Assembly: GCA_032719365.1 (NCBI GenBank)
Contig: CM064862.1
Span: 60,084,131 to 60,148,130 of the forward strand
Length of the DNA: 64,000 bases
Origin: Prinsepia uniflora
Taxonomy: Eukaryota; Streptophyta; Magnoliopsida; Rosales; Rosaceae
Direction of reading: 5' to 3'
Made by a program: the position numbers and the translations under genes. The notes under the pieces were generated by a model, which was not told the origin of the DNA, searched no databases, and saw only the letters and a list, made by a program, of their open reading frames with translations. Positions 59,744 through 64,000 of this stretch are shown piece after piece; the first letter of the stretch is position 1, and each line of letters begins with the position of its first letter.

Positions 59744-59854
59744 AGATTCTTTGGTGAAGGCGATAATAGTTCTGATAAGCAAGACGATGACACCGTCGAG
59801 ACTAGATGGGCGGTTTTGATCGCCAGTTGCATTGGATACTTATATTACATGCAT
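59744..59854 (+). pseudogene. legumain (vacuolar processing enzyme) gene fragment
   Basis: The frame reads RFFGEGDN, DDDTVETRWAVLIASCIGYL and YYMH. Plant legumains have RFF...DDxVGTRWAVLxAGSNGYWNYRHQ at the start of the mature enzyme. About 37 residues align without gaps. The downstream His and Cys catalytic residues are absent, and the rest of this open frame (to 60211) shows no legumain features. A small exon-1 relic; it cannot encode an enzyme. Confidence 0.5.
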
Positions 59855-60211
59855 CCGTTTATAATTTCATTTTTATCATCGATGTTTTTTGGTGGCTTTA
59901 TATCTGACACCCAACGAGTTGACATCATCAGTGAAATTAAGAACTTGATTATTGCGGCTTTCTGCTGCATTCGCCAAGTGAATTTCAACACAACCGTTAA
60001 TGTGTTGGTGCATAGACTTGCTCCCTGCCTCATCCGATCACTATCTCTTAGTCTAATTCAGCTGCTTGGTGCAGAAGTTAGAAGAATGTGTGAGAGAATA
60101 ACAGAATTCTCTCATTTAGATTGTGTGTGTCAGTTTCTAGAAACTAAGGGGCACGTGGAAGGTTATAATAGGCTAGTGATGACATCAAATTGTCATGCAC
60201 TTTGTGTGTAA

Positions 60212-60655
60212 CCGTTTTAGAGAGGTGTGAGGTGTTTTTGTGAGCTGTGTGGGCAGTAAGAGTACAAGAATCGTGTGAAATATATTGGAATTGTACTGCA
60301 ACAAATATAATGAGAAATCAATAGTCATATTTACAAAGAAATCAAGAAAATTTCCCTGCATGTATTTTATCAAACAGTTCATGTGCATCATATGAAATCA
60401 AAATTTCATACACCTAAAAAATCAATTCAATCCAATCCTATCGATTCACGTTGCCTCACAATCACTCTTCTATCCTAAAACCAATAGGGCTAATATCTAT
60501 GCTCAGCTAGGAGGTTTAGAGAAGAAGAATAATACCTGAAAACCATGGTCTTCGACCCTTCCCTACAAAACAGAAAAGAAGCAAGCTATCATATTAATAT
60601 CTAAGACAAACCAATCGAAAACCAGTGCAAAGATTACCTGAGGAGGAATTCCTGA
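60212..60655. other. intergenic, nothing recognised
   Basis: AT-rich, no motif or repeat end identified before the copia fragment begins. Confidence 0.4.
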
Positions 60656-60760
60656 TCGTTGATGTTAAATCAACATTTCTAAATGGAGTGTTGGAAGAAG
60701 AGGTTTATGTGGAACAACTAGAAGGGCATGAAGTCAGAAATGAGGAAAATAAGGTGTCCA
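60656..60760 (+). pseudogene. Ty1/copia reverse transcriptase fragment, left piece
   Basis: The frame reads IVDVKSTFLNGVLEEEVYVE, then QLEGHEV and NEENKV. This matches the copia RT block 'LDVKNAFLNGDLEEEVYMEQPxGF'. It stops at the start of a gypsy LTR (60761) and resumes at 63702 in the same frame. Confidence 0.85.
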
Positions 60761-63701
60761 TGTAACGACCCGTCCCTAATATCGACATTAAATATTAATT
60801 AATTATGGTTTAGAATGACTAATCTGGGATTAGTTGAGTGAAATCAGACGAAATGTGCAAAATGACCGTTTTGCCCCTATGTGTGGGCAAAATATTGACT
60901 TTTAGTTCCGACGGTCAAATAGACTTTGACCGATGACTGTGACGTAGTTTAGGATGTCACGAGTTCATAGATAGGTGACACGTTTGATTCCGACATTCGA
61001 GGAAGAATTTGTGACGTTCGGAAGTCGAGGGGTATTTTGGTAATTTGGTTGAAAAGGGGCGAAATGTTGACTTTTGACCCGGGAGGTCCAATGTCCAAGG
61101 GCTAAAGACTGTTACATTGATCGAGTCGATATGAATCCATAGACAAGCGGCACGCCGAAATCGGAGGTTCGACGACGAAATTGTGGTCACGGAAGCGAAA
61201 TCGATTAACCGAACGAACTGAAGGTTGAATTAAAATAATATTGTGATCTGACCGAAAAGTTGGAATTAATCTGGACCCTTGGATGAGTGACAAGTGTCCC
61301 TCATCCCCACACTCCCTAAAATCTGGATCATGTCTCCATTAATGAATTAAAATATGATTTTATCCCTCCATTAATCTCAGCCGCCCATTAATTCTCAAGA
61401 TTGAATCTGCACCCTCCATTCCCTCTCATCTGGTCCATCAGCACGATTGTATCTCTCTCTCACTCTGTTATATTTTCCCACCCGTGAACACATACACACA
61501 CAACTCACCCTTATTTGAACAAACACACCAGCCCATCACAGACCTCCTTTATGCTTGTGTGTGAGAGAATAACTGTTGGTGAGGGACTGAGAGACAGAAA
61601 GGACGACATCGGTGATCACGGTGGTTCACGGCAAGGGTAAGTTTGACCGAGACCTCAATTGTGTTCCAATTTTGAAAGTCTAATTTTGGTTGTAGTTTTG
61701 AGCTCCTAATTGATCCTATTGAGACCTAGGAACATAGAAGAACACATCGGACTTGTTTTCGAGGCTCGAGGTGGTCTGGATCAATGGGGAATGACTGAGA
61801 ACCGGCCGGGTCGGTTCAGTGGTTTGGCTGAACTGGTTCGAACCAGTGAACCCGGTTCACCAGAGGTAGACGATGACACTCTGTAGTAGGCGCGTGGGTT
61901 TCACGCCCAGCCACTCACAACGGCGCGTGACGGCGCATGGGCACGAATTCTGAGGTGAGGTCAACATGACTTTTGTCCCATTTAATGTAACAAACATTTT
62001 GGCACTAGTTTCGAGGAAATCGGATATCGTTTTGATATTGTTCGGGACGTCCAAAGGTTTTGAATCGAGTTTAAAAATAGTTAAAAATTCGGGAAAATTA
62101 CGGGGCTTTGATAGGAGGTTAATGAAGAGGTTAGTAACCCTATAGGGTAATTTGGACAGGTTTGGAAGTCCCGGTGATAGTGGTGTGGCTCGGAAAAGCC
62201 TATGGCACGCTTATCGAGGCACATCGTTGGACGGTCTGTGAGTGGACTTTGGTTTTATAAATACTATGCATGTCTAACTGTGTTATATGTTTTATATACT
62301 TGATTTCCATGATGATGATTGTGATTATTGATTTCGTGTATGTTGCACGTATTTCGAGATGTTTCCATATTGCATGTATATGGAGGCTGACGGTTTTATT
62401 GTGATTTTACGTGCTTGTGGCTTTATAAATAATGTGATGAAATGGTTTTGAAATTGGAAAGATGAACTCGGGCATGAGGTCCAATTGTTTTGGAAACCTC
62501 GGACTTGGAGTCCATTTGAGTTACGTAATCGGGCCGGCGGCCCAATTGCTTTATGAAATCGGGCCAGGGGCCCAGTTGTTTACGAAATCGGGCTGAGACC
62601 CATTTGAGTTATATTATCGGGCCAGGGGCCCAGTTGATTTATGAAATCGGGCCAGGGGTCCGGTTGATTTACAAATTCGGGTCATGGGCCCAGTGGTTTA
62701 CAGAATCGGGCATGAGGCCCAGTTGAGTTATAAATGTGATTTCGGGTCTGGGACCCTATGTTTCATAAATGTGATTTCGGGTCTGGGACCCTATGTTTCA
62801 TAAACGTGATTTCGGGTCGGGGACCCTAAATGGAATTGTGATGTTTTATGGAGATTTCGGGCAGGGCCCATTGAGATATTTTGAAATGGCTTTGTAAAAC
62901 TTTTTTCCATATACCATCTTGATACGAGGACATGTGATGGTCTCCTCTAGGTGTCTGGGACACTGGGGAAGTTACGGTGCATTGCCTGCGAGGGGTCATT
63001 GTACAGGAGCTACCAGACCGTATAGTGACTCAGGAGCAGGATTGCTGTGATTAGACGTCTGGGACGACATACATCTTGGATGTCAGAGATATGGCCCCAA
63101 AGAGACCTCGGGCAGCACGCGTTGCTTATTACTGTGAGATATGACGTCTGGGACGTCAAACGTATAGGACGCTAGGCATCTGGAATGCCGAAGATGGTAA
63201 TGTGGTAAATATGAACTAATGGATCTATGAAATGGATTTTCTTTTGGATTTGTGTTTATGGATTTGGGCAGTGGCCCACTTGGTTTTGTATTTACGGATT
63301 TGGTATTCTACAGCTTTGGGCTGAGTTCCCACCCTTGGTTTTGAGTTACGGTTTTTGGGCTAAGTCCCTAATGGCTCGGTTGAGTAAATGTTTGATTACT
63401 GGTTTTCGATGCATGCATACGTTTTAATGAAGGGCATAAATGTCTTGTGAAATGTGTTTTATGAACTTAATGATTTTCGTCCACTCACAGGTTTTAATTG
63501 TTCTTATTGCCCTTCAGTGTGATCACGGATGCGACTGCAGCAGAGACTGGGAAATCAAATGCCTCCTCCATCGATCCTTGCGCACTCTGGAAGCTCCATT
63601 TGGGCAGTGGCATCAGGTTATCCCTTGTCTGACACTTCATGTCAGACGGGAGCATGGTACATTCCACGGTAATCCCGGGGGGATTGGGATGGATCGTGTC
63701 A
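60761..63701 (+). repeat. gypsy solo LTR inserted in the copia element, 2.94 kb
   Basis: It starts TGTAACGACCCGTCCC and ends GGATCGTGTCA. The flanks GTCCA (60756-60760) and GTATA (63702-63706) are a decayed 5-bp duplication; removing one copy restores the copia reading frame at this point. It contains two TAGA(C/T)A modules (about 60967 and 61139) and the motif pair CTGTGAGTGGAC (62236-62247) and GTCCACTCACAG (63479-63490). A GGGCC...GGCCC minisatellite occupies 62465-62870. Confidence 0.85.
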
Positions 63702-64000
63702 GTATAGGTTAAGAAGGACATTGTATGGTTTGAAGCAAGCTCCAAGAGCTTGGTATGGTGAAGTTGATACCTACCTAGGACAGTGTGGATTTCACAAGAG
63801 CTCTAGTGAACCTACATTGTATTTGAAGACAAACAGTAAGAAATAGACTTTTATTGTGTCAAACTATGTAGATAACATAGTGTACACAGGAGACAGTGAA
63901 GAAATGATCACACAATTCAAGGAAGAGATGATGTCATAGTATGAGATGACAGATTTGGGACTCTTGCGTCATTTTCTGTGAATTAGAGTGGTATAGTCTG
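63702..64000 (+). pseudogene. Ty1/copia reverse transcriptase fragment, right piece, runs off the window
   Basis: RLRRTLYGLKQAPRAWYGEV, then GFHKSSSEPTLY, a stop, and SNYVDNIVYTG. The copia catalytic box YVDD reads YVDN here, and at least three stops follow the KTNSKK region. The element is dead. It probably continues past 64000. Confidence 0.87.

Noticed and set aside
59678..60211. 177-residue open frame as a complete protein-coding gene
   Set aside because: Only about 37 residues near its start match a known family (legumain). The rest has no recognisable domain or splice structure, so I list only the fragment.

Overview
This is nuclear DNA of a flowering plant. Three genes have spliced structures with GT-AG introns and plant-type products. 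The rest is mostly LTR retrotransposon sequence of plant Ty3/gypsy (chromovirus and Athila-type) and Ty1/copia kinds. A woody eudicot, perhaps Rosaceae, is my guess from the look of the repeats; nothing here proves the family.

Layout. 1-1042: 3' parts of two gypsy LTRs. 1043-5057: intergenic, with a fold-back repeat (3714-3867). 5058-11496 (+): an intact 23-exon full-size ABCG/PDR transporter (1413 aa). 11779-14383 (-): an intact four-exon PP2C phosphatase (366 aa), convergent with the transporter. Its upstream region carries a 4 x 20 bp palindromic tandem repeat and an overlapping upstream ORF. 15641-15886 (-): a pectinesterase gene fragment. 16065-29570: a thicket of LTRs nested in one another, in both orientations, with no retrotransposon coding sequence that I can see. 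30989-31593 (+): a small two-exon gene (147 aa) that looks like CHLOROPLAST VESICULATION (CV). 32284-55651: an old chromovirus (Tekay/Del-like) element with a younger Athila-like element inside its 5' LTR; both are bounded by 5-bp target duplications. 55657-58740: more LTR sequence, including one LTR followed by a tRNA-Met primer site. 59744-59854: a legumain-like gene fragment. 60656-64000: a decayed Ty1/copia reverse transcriptase split by a solo gypsy LTR.

How it fits together. The live genes are probably ABCG, PP2C and CV-like. From memory, the Arabidopsis PP2C At2g25620 and CV (At2g25625) are neighbours. If so, the PP2C-CV pair is an old linkage that retroelement insertion has stretched to about 16.6 kb here. 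Nesting gives relative ages: the copia element and LTR hosts came first, then the Tekay-like element and solo LTRs, and the Athila-like insertion is youngest, with the most similar LTRs. Most gypsy LTRs survive as solo or truncated copies, which suggests strong LTR-LTR recombination.

I found no sign of a new enzymatic or defence system. The most unexplained signal is a conserved 10-12 bp inverted pair (TGTGAGTGGAC ... GTCCACTCACA) in nearly every gypsy LTR. It flanks a segment filled by a different self-complementary minisatellite in each LTR lineage.
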